Origin: Mucilaginibacter galii
GTDB lineage: Bacteria > Bacteroidota > Bacteroidia > Sphingobacteriales > Sphingobacteriaceae
Length of the DNA stretch: 64,000 nt
NCBI RefSeq assembly: GCF_014635825.1
Contig: NZ_BMDO01000003.1
Location: 248,001 to 312,000, forward strand
Direction: 5' to 3'
The notes under the pieces were generated by a model. It was given only the letters and a program-made list of their open reading frames with translations. It was not told the origin of the DNA and made no database searches. Made by a program: the position numbers and the translations under genes. The stretch's first letter is position 1; the number at the start of each line of letters is the position of its first letter. Positions 1 through 7,094 of this stretch are shown here, one piece after another.

Positions 1-639
1 CGATATTACCGTAATGCCTATATACTGATCTAAACCATTCAGAATAAAATCCATCATCTTAGAAGCCGATACATAGGTTAGGATGGAGTATAAAGCCGAT
101 TCTATCCCCAACAGGAAAGCTGCAGCCCCGAAAATGATCACGTTCAGGATCAACACAATATCGCTCACTTTCAATATCTGAGCCTTTTTACTCAACAGCA
201 GTGCGGCTATTTCGGTTCCGTCTAATACAGCGCCGCCTCTTATGGCAAAGCCAATACCTACACCTATAAAAAACCCGCCAAATACGGCGGTTAATAATTT
301 ATCTGAGGTTACATCAGGAAAATGAATTAATGCTAAACAAAGTGATAAACCGGCAATGGCAGTAGTGCTTTTAATGGCAAAACCTAAACCTAACCTGCGG
401 TAGCCTAATATTAAGAATGGAACGTTGATTACAAAAAGCAGAACAGCAATAGGGATGTGTGTAATATCGGCCAGGAGCATAGATATACCCGTAACGCCGC
501 CATCAATAAAATGGCTGGAAAGTAAAAAGCCCTTTAAACCCAAACTGGCCGAAAATATGCCCAGCACAATCAAAACCCAATCAATAATTAGTTTTTCTCT
601 GGTTGCCTTAATGTTTTTATTAGTGATAGATGTTCCCAT
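1..639 (-). CDS. YitT family membrane protein (3' part outside window)
   Basis: The minus-strand frame is open from ATG at 639 to the window edge: 213 codons without a stop, so the C-terminus lies to the left. The product has several hydrophobic segments and the Gly-rich stretch GGFFIGVGIGFAIRGGAVLDGTE, typical of the YitT/DUF161 integral membrane family. Full-length members are usually near 280-290 residues and end in a cytoplasmic DUF2179 domain, which would fall outside the window. Known members are poorly characterised; a transport role is only presumed. The start begins MGTSITNKN and precedes the first membrane segment by about 20 residues. It is divergent from the receiver gene at 710. 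Confidence 0.88.
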   Translation of the reverse strand, partial: MGTSITNKNIKATREKLIIDWVLIVLGIFSASLGLKGFLLSSHFIDGGVTGISMLLADITHIPIAVLLFVINVPFLILGYRRLGLGFAIKSTTAIAGLSLCLALIHFPDVTSDKLLTAVFGGFFIGVGIGFAIRGGAVLDGTEIAALLLSKKAQILKVSDIVLILNVIIFGAAAFLLGIESALYSILTYVSASKMMDFILNGLDQYIGITVIS

Positions 640-709
640 TTAATCCAAATAAGCGTTACGTTGGCCGAAATATACAAAAATCAGGCTTAGTTTTTGATAT
701 GTTACGACT

Positions 710-1084
710 ATGAACGCCAAGGCAAAAACTATATTGATTGCGGATGATGATAAAGCTATAGTAGATTCTATTGGTGCCATACTCGATCTTTTGGGGTATG
801 AAGTGCTTAAGGTGCCCGACGGAACCTCTGTTATAGACGCAGTTAAGGCGCTGCCTGATTTGATTTTACTGGACATACAAATGCCCGGACATAACGGACA
901 AACGGTTTGCCGCCAACTAAAGCGGCAGGCCTCCACTAAAGACATTCCTGTTATTATTGTTTCGGCCAGTATGGATATCAAAGATAAAGCCCGCGAAGCC
1001 GGCGCCGACGACTATTTGGAAAAACCTTTTGATATGAATGTTTTACAGCAAAAGGTGTTCAATTTGCTGAACAGGCAGTATTAG
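710..1084 (+). CDS. Stand-alone response regulator receiver (CheY-like)
   Basis: The 124-residue product consists of a single receiver domain and no output domain. Acidic pocket residues D12-D14, phospho-acceptor D55 in LILLDIQMPG, the Ser/Thr switch position S85 and the conserved lysine K105 in the LEKPF motif are all present, so it should be phosphorylatable. It presumably relays phosphate from a hybrid or cytosolic histidine kinase by protein contact. No kinase gene adjoins it; the nearest sensor-like gene (18838-19959) lacks its own ATPase domain. Two other lone receivers occur at 11.3 and 12.2 kb. The ATG at 710 gives the normal N-terminus just before beta-strand 1. Confidence 0.93.
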   Translation: MNAKAKTILIADDDKAIVDSIGAILDLLGYEVLKVPDGTSVIDAVKALPDLILLDIQMPGHNGQTVCRQLKRQASTKDIPVIIVSASMDIKDKAREAGADDYLEKPFDMNVLQQKVFNLLNRQY

Positions 1085-1171
1085 TTATTAGTATATACCC
1101 ACCCAATACAGATGCTTTAACACCCAAAGGTTGTTACGAGCGGATTATAATAAATATCATATCAGTCAAAA

Positions 1172-1236
1172 CTGTCAGTCTGAGCTTGTCGAAGACTTTT
1201 ACGCTTTCCAAGTCTTTGACAAGCTCAGACTAACAG
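1172..1236. repeat. Palindromic repeat family B, copy 1
   Basis: Two 26-base arms (1172-1197 and 1211-1236) are inverted copies with two mismatches and a 13-base loop. The core TCTGAGCTTGTCGAAGA resembles the REP-like palindromes with CTTCGACAAGCTCAG known from many bacteria. The other copies here are at 36342-36403 and 46677-46739. It lies between two co-directional genes and could act as an mRNA-end hairpin. Confidence 0.9.
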
Positions 1237-1337
1237 TAGTGTAATAACAATTGCGATCATAGGCTTAAGTAATTAGTACGTGCTTAACTACCAATGCCAT
1301 AATATAATTCCTATCTTGCAAAATTATCATAGATACT

Positions 1338-2582
1338 GTGACTTTTAACGATTTTAATTTTAACGAGCAATTGGCCGAAGGCCTGCTCAGCATGGGTTAT
1401 AAAACGCCAACTGCTATACAGCAAATGGCTATCCCGGTAGTAATGGAAGGCAAGGATGTAATTGCCTGTGCGCAAACGGGTACCGGTAAAACGGCTTCTT
1501 ACCTGTTGCCTGTGCTTAACCTGATAGGGCAGAACCCCAAGCATCAGATAAGCACCCTTATATTAGCGCCCACACGTGAACTTGCCCAGCAAATAGACCA
1601 GCAGGTAGAAGGCCTGGCCTACTTTACTGAAATAAGCTCTATAGCCATTTTTGGTGGCGGCGATGGTATGGCTTACGAAAGCCAAAAACGTGGCATTACC
1701 AATAAGGTAGACATCTTGATTGCTACTCCCGGCCGCTTAATTTCCTTTTTAACCTCAGGGTCGCTTAAATTGAGCCATCTCGAGTATTTAATATTGGATG
1801 AGGCCGACCGTATGCTGGATATGGGTTTTCAGGAAGATATTATGCGCATTATTAGCTACCTGCCTGCAAAAAGGCAAACGCTGATGTTTTCGGCCACCAT
1901 GCCGGGACGCATCCGTACTTTGGCTAAATCTATATTGAACGAGCCCGAGCAGATAAACATTGCCATATCGCAACCTGCCGTTGGTATAACTCAGCAGATA
2001 TATAAGGTACACGACGAGCAGAAAACCAAATTATTGGTAGGCTTGCTTAAAAGCGGCACTTACACCAGCATCATCGTTTTTGCATCTACCAAAGAAAAGG
2101 TGAAAGCTTTGTATAAAGAATTGAAGTCGGCCGGTATTAACGTAAACGCTTTCCATTCCGATATACAGCAAAACGAGCGCGAAGAAATATTGCTGCAATT
2201 CAAAAACAAGCAGTTGCCGGTTATTATTGGTACCGATGCCCTATCTCGCGGTATTGATGTAGAAGGGATTGACCTGGTAGTGAATTACGACGTACCCGGC
2301 GATCCGGAGGATTACATTCACCGCATTGGCCGTACCGCACGTGCCGCCACTAAAGGCACCGCCATTACCTTTGTTAATGAACGCGATCAACGCAAATTCC
2401 GTAGCATTCAGGAACTGATAGACAAGGAAATTGACGAGATAGCACTGCCTGCCGAATTGGGAGAAGCACCGAAGTTCAGGCCCGAATCGCCTAACCAAAG
2501 GCCACACCGCGGCAAAAGTTCAGGCAATAAATACAAAGGCCGCAAGCCCAACGGCGGACCTAAGCAACAGGCTAAGGGGTAG
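1338..2582 (+). CDS. DEAD-box ATP-dependent RNA helicase, RhlE-like
   Basis: All core motifs of a DEAD-box helicase are present in order: a Q-motif region (GYKTPTAIQ), Walker A AQTGTGKT (45-52), PTRELAQQ, TPGRL, DEAD (154-157), SAT (185-187) and HRIGRTAR (328-335). The 414 residues end in a short basic Gly/Lys/Arg-rich tail (RGKSSGNKYKGRKPNGG) that probably binds RNA non-specifically. Members unwind short RNA duplexes in ribosome assembly or mRNA decay. The start is GTG at 1338; no in-frame ATG lies before the Q motif except a late internal one. It is followed by the repeat array. The RhlE subgroup assignment is by overall resemblance only. Confidence 0.95.
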   Translation: MTFNDFNFNEQLAEGLLSMGYKTPTAIQQMAIPVVMEGKDVIACAQTGTGKTASYLLPVLNLIGQNPKHQISTLILAPTRELAQQIDQQVEGLAYFTEISSIAIFGGGDGMAYESQKRGITNKVDILIATPGRLISFLTSGSLKLSHLEYLILDEADRMLDMGFQEDIMRIISYLPAKRQTLMFSATMPGRIRTLAKSILNEPEQINIAISQPAVGITQQIYKVHDEQKTKLLVGLLKSGTYTSIIVFASTKEKVKALYKELKSAGINVNAFHSDIQQNEREEILLQFKNKQLPVIIGTDALSRGIDVEGIDLVVNYDVPGDPEDYIHRIGRTARAATKGTAITFVNERDQRKFRSIQELIDKEIDEIALPAELGEAPKFRPESPNQRPHRGKSSGNKYKGRKPNGGPKQQAKG

Positions 2583-2588
2583 TTTTTC

Positions 2589-3240
2589 TCAGTCTGAGTG
2601 CTAAGGAGAATCTTATTACTTCTTGTAAATCCGTCATATACAAGTTCAAACAAGATCTCTCACTAACGTTCGAGATGACATATTAGGAGAGTTTTACTCC
2701 CAAGCTCCCGTCATTTCGAGTGCTAACGAGAAATCTTGTTACTTCTTGTAAATCCGTCATATAAGAGTTCAAACAAGATCTCTCACTAACGTTCGAGATG
2801 ACATGTTAGGAGAGTTTTACTCCCAAGCTCCTGTCATTTCGAGTGCTAACGAGAAATCTTGTTACTTCCTGCCTATCTGTTATATGCATTGTTCAAAAAA
2901 GATCTCTCATTATCGTTCGAGATGACAAATTGGAATAGCTTTACTCCCAAACTTCTGTCATTTCGAGTGCTAACGAGAAATCTTGTTACTTCCTGCCTAT
3001 CTGTTATATGCATTGTTCAAACAAGATCTCTCATTATCGTTCGAGATGACATGTTAGGAGAGTTTTACTCTCAAGCTCCTGTCATTTCGAGTCCTAACTA
3101 GAAATCTTGTTACTTCCTGCCTATCTGTTATATGCATTGTTCAAACAAGATCTCTCATTATCGTTCGAGATGACAAATTGGAATAGCTTTACTCCCAAAC
3201 TTCTGTCATTTCGAGTGCTAACGAGAAATCTTGTTACTAC
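2589..3240. repeat. Tandem array of palindromic repeat family A (5 units plus one left arm)
   Basis: Five units with a period of about 122-124 bases begin near 2589, 2711, 2834, 2958 and 3082, followed by a left arm only at 3204-3240. Each unit has a left arm starting TGTCATTTCGAGTGCTAACG, a loop of about 28 bases, a right arm that is its inverted copy ending CGAGATGACA, and a linker of about 30 bases. Units 1-2 and 3-5 differ in loop sequence, and two linker types alternate in the later units, pointing to unequal exchange. No spacer is unique, so it is not a CRISPR array. It fills the gap between the convergent helicase and pectate lyase genes. Confidence 0.93.
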
Positions 3241-3297
3241 AATAAATTCTAAGACATGCAGGCTAATTAAAGCTTCTAACCCGTAGGAAGAATACGT

Positions 3298-3603
3298 TTA
3301 TTCAGGATTTATTTCTTTATTTAAAAACTTTATTTCCGGATTCAAAGATTTGATCAAATCCCATTTCTTTTCTCTTCTCCATTTTTTGATCTTTTTTTCA
3401 CGGCTGATTGCTTCCTCAATGTGTACGAAACGTTCATAATGAATTAGATAATAGCAATGATACTTCCCGGCGAAAGTACTTGGATTCCCTCTATTTTCGT
3501 AATGCTCGTATAAGCGTCGGCTGAGATCATTGGTAACGCCTACATATAAAATGCTTTTATCACGGTTGGTGACAATGTAGATGAAGAAGTTATAATTCCA
3601 CAT
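3298..3603 (-). CDS. Single-domain GIY-YIG nuclease (COG2827 type) embedded in repeat array
   Basis: The 101-residue protein is a bare GIY-YIG domain: Y9-I-V and Y20-V-G form the name motif, R29/R30 and H34 lie in the following helix (LSRRLYEH), and the acidic residue E69 sits in AISREKKIKKW, followed by N88 in SLNPE. This is the small UPF0213/COG2827 class, which cuts nucleic acid in the members tested but has no agreed cellular role. Start ATG at 3603. Family A palindromes flank the gene closely on both sides: a left arm at 3204-3240, a degenerate right-arm-like stretch at 3652-3670, then further units to 3890. No partner gene is fused or adjacent. Possible roles are repeat mobilisation (inference) or a passive resident of a recombinogenic region. 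Confidence 0.9.
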   Translation of the reverse strand: MWNYNFFIYIVTNRDKSILYVGVTNDLSRRLYEHYENRGNPSTFAGKYHCYYLIHYERFVHIEEAISREKKIKKWRREKKWDLIKSLNPEIKFLNKEINPE

Positions 3604-3651
3604 GGAGTTTAAGCTACATTAACGTTTGATTGTTTGTGAATTAATGGGTTT

Positions 3652-3890
3652 CCAATAACGTTCGGTTGCATAAAGGTGCTTTTTGATTGCTAACGAGAGT
3701 TTTGTTTATCATATAAATTTACCATATGCATGTCCAAACAAGATCTCTCACTATCGTTCGAGATGACAGATTGGATAGTGTATCATCAAACTCATGTCAT
3801 TTCGAGTGTTAACGAGAAATCTTGTTACTTCCTGCAGATTCGATTATATGCAGGGAGTATTAGAATATCTTACTATCGCTTGAGATGACA
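3652..3890. repeat. Family A repeats on the far side of the GIY-YIG gene
   Basis: A degenerate right-arm-like piece at 3652-3670 (ATAACGTTCGG core) is followed by a decayed unit (left arm about 3681-3710, good right arm 3736-3768). The last unit runs from TGTCA at 3795 to TGACA at 3890, with a poorer right arm. It ends 6 bases before the pectate lyase stop codon. Confidence 0.8.
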
Positions 3891-3896
3891 AGTTGA

Positions 3897-5051
3897 TTAC
3901 TTCAAATCCCACTTCTCCACCCATTCCGGGTAGCGGTTAAGCACTTGTTGCGGATTATAGGTGTACCAGCCATAACCCGAGCGGCGTTCACGGGCTACTT
4001 CGGCCAAAGAATATACTACTTTGCTGTTGCGGTTGCAAAACAACGGGCGGTGAGTTTGCAGTTCGTAGTAGCGTGTCCAGATAGGCGGGGCGGTGGCATC
4101 CTGTACCACCATACGATCAATGTGTGATATGGTGAACTGGCTGGTATCGGGCGCAGCGGGAATAGTTTTTACCCGGATACCTTCGATCTGCGATTCTTTA
4201 AACCAGCTTACCGCATGTTTAACCGCATTTATTACTTTTTCGTTTGGATGGTCCAGATCCATCAGTAATAATACAATGCCTGCACTTTCTGCATTGCAGA
4301 TAGATGGTGGTTCGAATGCACGTGCCCAGGTAGGTTTTAATGTAATTTCATCATGCTGCTGGCACCATGCGGTAAGCTCGCCAAAATCATTGATCTGGGT
4401 GTTGATGATACAATCTATGCCTTTGTTGAAAGCTACTTCTGTCTTGCGGCGCATAGCGGCGTTGATAAACTGGTAAGGAGCTTTATTGTCTTTAATACCG
4501 CGCAGCACTTCCATAATGCCGGTAAACACATCGTCGTTGTAAGTAATGTATCGGCTGTAATCTTTATGTAATGGGTAATACTGCGGCCAGCCGCCGTTCT
4601 CGTACTGGGCATCTAAAATATACTTTAACCCGCTAATGGCAGCTTTGCTGTATTTTTGATCGTGGGTGCCTTCATAAATTTGTGCGAGGCAGGCCACGTG
4701 CGAGTAAGAGGTGCTGTTATCGAAAGTAGTATTCAGGTTGTTCTTATCCTTCAACAAGCTGTCTTTTTGGTCGGCGGTTAAAATGGCCGTCATGTCATAA
4801 TTTTTGGGCCAGCCGCCGTTGCTTTTTTGGTAAAGCAAAATGTTATCGCCTATGGCAGCCAGGTTAGTCCAATGATACCGGGGCTGGTTGTATTTTGGGT
4901 TAATTACGTTGTGCTTATCCTTTATACCATACCAATGCTGTGCGCTGCTGTTAAATACGGTGCTATCAATACCTTGTTCCGCAGGTTTACCCTGTGCATA
5001 GGAGTACCTGCAAACCAACGCAAGTACTGTTAAGTAAAATAGTTTTCTCAT
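3897..5051 (-). CDS. pelA: Secreted pectate lyase, polysaccharide lyase family 10
   Basis: A signal peptide (MRKLFYLTVLALVCRYSYAQ) precedes a PL10 catalytic domain covering the rest of the 384 residues. Family landmarks include QKSNGGWPKNYDM, DNSTSYSH, NGGWPQYYP, YITYNDD, WARAFEPPSICNAES and WTRYYEL. The enzyme cleaves alpha-1,4-polygalacturonate by beta-elimination, normally with calcium, outside the cell or in the periplasm. The start used is ATG at 5051; a TTG two codons upstream is less likely. It stands alone, with no SusC/SusD genes or other pectin genes next to it, so it is not part of a polysaccharide utilisation locus in this window. It is convergent with the repeat array region. Confidence 0.92.
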   Translation of the reverse strand: MRKLFYLTVLALVCRYSYAQGKPAEQGIDSTVFNSSAQHWYGIKDKHNVINPKYNQPRYHWTNLAAIGDNILLYQKSNGGWPKNYDMTAILTADQKDSLLKDKNNLNTTFDNSTSYSHVACLAQIYEGTHDQKYSKAAISGLKYILDAQYENGGWPQYYPLHKDYSRYITYNDDVFTGIMEVLRGIKDNKAPYQFINAAMRRKTEVAFNKGIDCIINTQINDFGELTAWCQQHDEITLKPTWARAFEPPSICNAESAGIVLLLMDLDHPNEKVINAVKHAVSWFKESQIEGIRVKTIPAAPDTSQFTISHIDRMVVQDATAPPIWTRYYELQTHRPLFCNRNSKVVYSLAEVARERRSGYGWYTYNPQQVLNRYPEWVEKWDLK

Positions 5052-5173
5052 AACCAAGTATTAAAGTTACGGATTTAGAAATATGGACAATAGCGCTCCG
5101 GCTACAATTTTATGTGCCAATGTGTAACAAAGCGTGACTTTTTATTGACCCGGCATTTAATTATATTGGCGTT

Positions 5174-6736
5174 ATGAAATGCAAACTCAACTCCCTTTCA
5201 CTGGTACCCGCTGTGGTACTGCTGCTATCTTCGGGTTTGGCCCGGGCGCAAAACAGCGTTATTGACCAAATTGTAAAAGAAGGTAACGAAAACTCTCAAC
5301 TCGAAAAACTGGCCCACGAACTTATTGACGGTGTTGGCCCGCGGTTAGTAGGCACGCCGCAAATGCTCAAGGCCAATGAGTGGGCCGTAGCTAAATATAA
5401 AAGCTGGGGTGTAAGTGCCCGTAACGAAAAGTGGGGCGAATGGCGCGGCTGGGAAAGAGGCGTTTCGCATATTGATATGGTGTACCCGAGGGTAAAATCG
5501 TTAGAAGGTACGCAATTGGCCTGGAGCCCCGGCATGGGCAACAAAATCGTAACCGCCGAACTGGTGATACTGCCAGACCTGGCCGACTCTGTAGCTTTTC
5601 AAAAATGGCTGCCAACCGTACAGGGTAAATTTGTGATGATCTCTATGGCGCAGCCTACCGGCCGTCCCGACGATAACTGGCAAACCTTTGCCACCAAAGA
5701 ATCTTTTGATAAGATGAAAGCCGCCCGCACCGCACAAACCGATGCCTGGCGCAGCCGTATTACCAAAACCGGCTTTACAGCACGTACCTTACCGGTAGCT
5801 TTAGAAAATGCGGGTGCGGCAGGTATCATTACCAGCAACTGGTCGGCAGGGTTTGGGGTTGATAAAATATTCAGCGCTTATACCAAAAAAGTGCCTACGG
5901 TTGATATTGCTTTGGAGGATTACGGTTTGCTATACCGCCTTACTGAAAGCGGTAACAAGCCCAAGATCAGCATGCACACCGAATCGAAAGAACTGGGTGT
6001 AGTGCCAACTTACAACACTTTGGCCGAAATTAAAGGTTCACAAAAAGCCAGCGAGTATGTAATGCTTTCGGCTCATTTTGACTCATGGGATGGCGGCACC
6101 GGCGCAACCGATAATGGTACCGGTACGTTGACGATGATGGAAGCCATGCGCATCCTTAAAAAAGTGTACCCTAAACCAAAGCGTACTATTTTAGTAGGCC
6201 ACTGGGGCAGCGAAGAAGAAGGTTTGAACGGTTCGCGCGCATTTGTGGAAGATCACCCCGAAATTGTAAAGAACCTGCAAGCGCTGTTTAACCAGGACAA
6301 CGGTACGGGTAGAGTAGTAAATATTGGCGGACAAGGCTTTGCTCATGCTAAAGAATACATTACCCGCTGGTTGGCGGCAGTACCTTCTAACATGCGCGAT
6401 TCTATCAAAACCAGCTTTCCGGGTATGCCGGGTGCAGGCGGGTCAGATTTTGCCTCATTTGTAGCGGCCGGTGCGCCGGGCTTTTCGCTAAGCTCGTTAA
6501 GCTGGAGCTACGGTAACTATACATGGCATACCAACCGCGATACGTATGACAAGATCGTGTTTGATGATGTTCGCAAGAACGCCATTTTAGCTGCCATCCT
6601 GATTTACATGGCCAGCGAAGATCCGGAAAGAACATCCACCGAAAAAGCAGTACTGGGCAACAACCCACGCACCGGTCAACCCATGAAATGGCCTGAGCCG
6701 GTTAAAGTTACCCGCCGGGGCGGATTAGACAACTAA
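5174..6736 (+). CDS. Secreted M28 family zinc aminopeptidase
   Basis: After a signal peptide ending near ARAQN, the 520-residue protein carries a PA-like insert region and a C-terminal M28 di-zinc domain. Likely zinc ligands and catalytic residues are H301 and D303 (SAHFDSWDGG), D313 (GATDNGTG), the E347-E348 pair (HWGSEEEGLNGS) and H452 (YTWHTNRDTYD). Members remove N-terminal residues from peptides in the periplasm or outside. ATG at 5174 directly begins the signal peptide. A strong terminator follows, so it appears monocistronic. Substrate preference cannot be read from the sequence. Confidence 0.92.
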   Translation: MKCKLNSLSLVPAVVLLLSSGLARAQNSVIDQIVKEGNENSQLEKLAHELIDGVGPRLVGTPQMLKANEWAVAKYKSWGVSARNEKWGEWRGWERGVSHIDMVYPRVKSLEGTQLAWSPGMGNKIVTAELVILPDLADSVAFQKWLPTVQGKFVMISMAQPTGRPDDNWQTFATKESFDKMKAARTAQTDAWRSRITKTGFTARTLPVALENAGAAGIITSNWSAGFGVDKIFSAYTKKVPTVDIALEDYGLLYRLTESGNKPKISMHTESKELGVVPTYNTLAEIKGSQKASEYVMLSAHFDSWDGGTGATDNGTGTLTMMEAMRILKKVYPKPKRTILVGHWGSEEEGLNGSRAFVEDHPEIVKNLQALFNQDNGTGRVVNIGGQGFAHAKEYITRWLAAVPSNMRDSIKTSFPGMPGAGGSDFASFVAAGAPGFSLSSLSWSYGNYTWHTNRDTYDKIVFDDVRKNAILAAILIYMASEDPERTSTEKAVLGNNPRTGQPMKWPEPVKVTRRGGLDN

Positions 6737-6753
6737 GAAACTTTTGAAACGAT

Positions 6754-6789
6754 AAAAAAAGCGGGCGATATTCATCGTCCGCTTTTTTG
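6754..6789 (+). terminator. Rho-independent terminator after M28 peptidase
   Basis: An A-run, the stem GCGGGCGAT/ATCGTCCGC with one wobble and a T-run (GCTTTTTT) lie about 18 bases after the peptidase stop codon. Confidence 0.85.
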
Positions 6790-7034
6790 TTTTAGAACAT
6801 TGGAGTAATGCATCATCGGTGTATGACTAGCGATGTAAATCATCTAAAAAAATTGAAGCTTTCAATCTTGACTTTTGCAGTCGAAGACAATTGAAATAAC
6901 TCACAAATCTCAATTGAAGAAAAATCTAATAAAATAAGGAAATATGAAGTTTTGCGAGCCAAACATGAAGTTTTCTGAGGTTGAGATTTAGCAGGATGCC
7001 ATTATTATGATGCCCCCAATCGGCCTTGCTACCA
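6790..7034. other. Intergenic spacer, nothing recognised
   Basis: AT-rich convergent spacer between two terminators. A short direct repeat ATGAAGTTTT occurs at 6944 and 6965 within a 15-codon frame that has no other support. Confidence 0.4.
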
Positions 7035-7067
7035 CAAAAAAAGCCGCCCTGTAAACAAGGCGGCTTC
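7035..7067 (-). terminator. Terminator of the metalloprotease gene
   Basis: On the minus strand the stem AAGCCGCCTTGT/ACAGGGCGGCTT (one G-T wobble) is followed by a T-run, 28 bases past the stop codon at 7095. Confidence 0.85.
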
Positions 7068-7094
7068 TCAAAAATTGATGAACTTAAAGGGGTA

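Noticed and set aside
2589..3890. Possible CRISPR array
   Set aside because: Repeat units are about 123 bases and the sequence between arms is itself repeated, not unique; no cas genes are nearby.
5163..5170. TATATTGG as a promoter of the M28 gene
   Set aside because: Too close to the start codon (4 bases) and only an imperfect match to TAnnTTTG.
6944..6991. 15-codon frame MKFCEPNMKFSEVEI with an internal direct repeat
   Set aside because: Too short, with no terminator, promoter or conservation evidence; the repeat may be chance.
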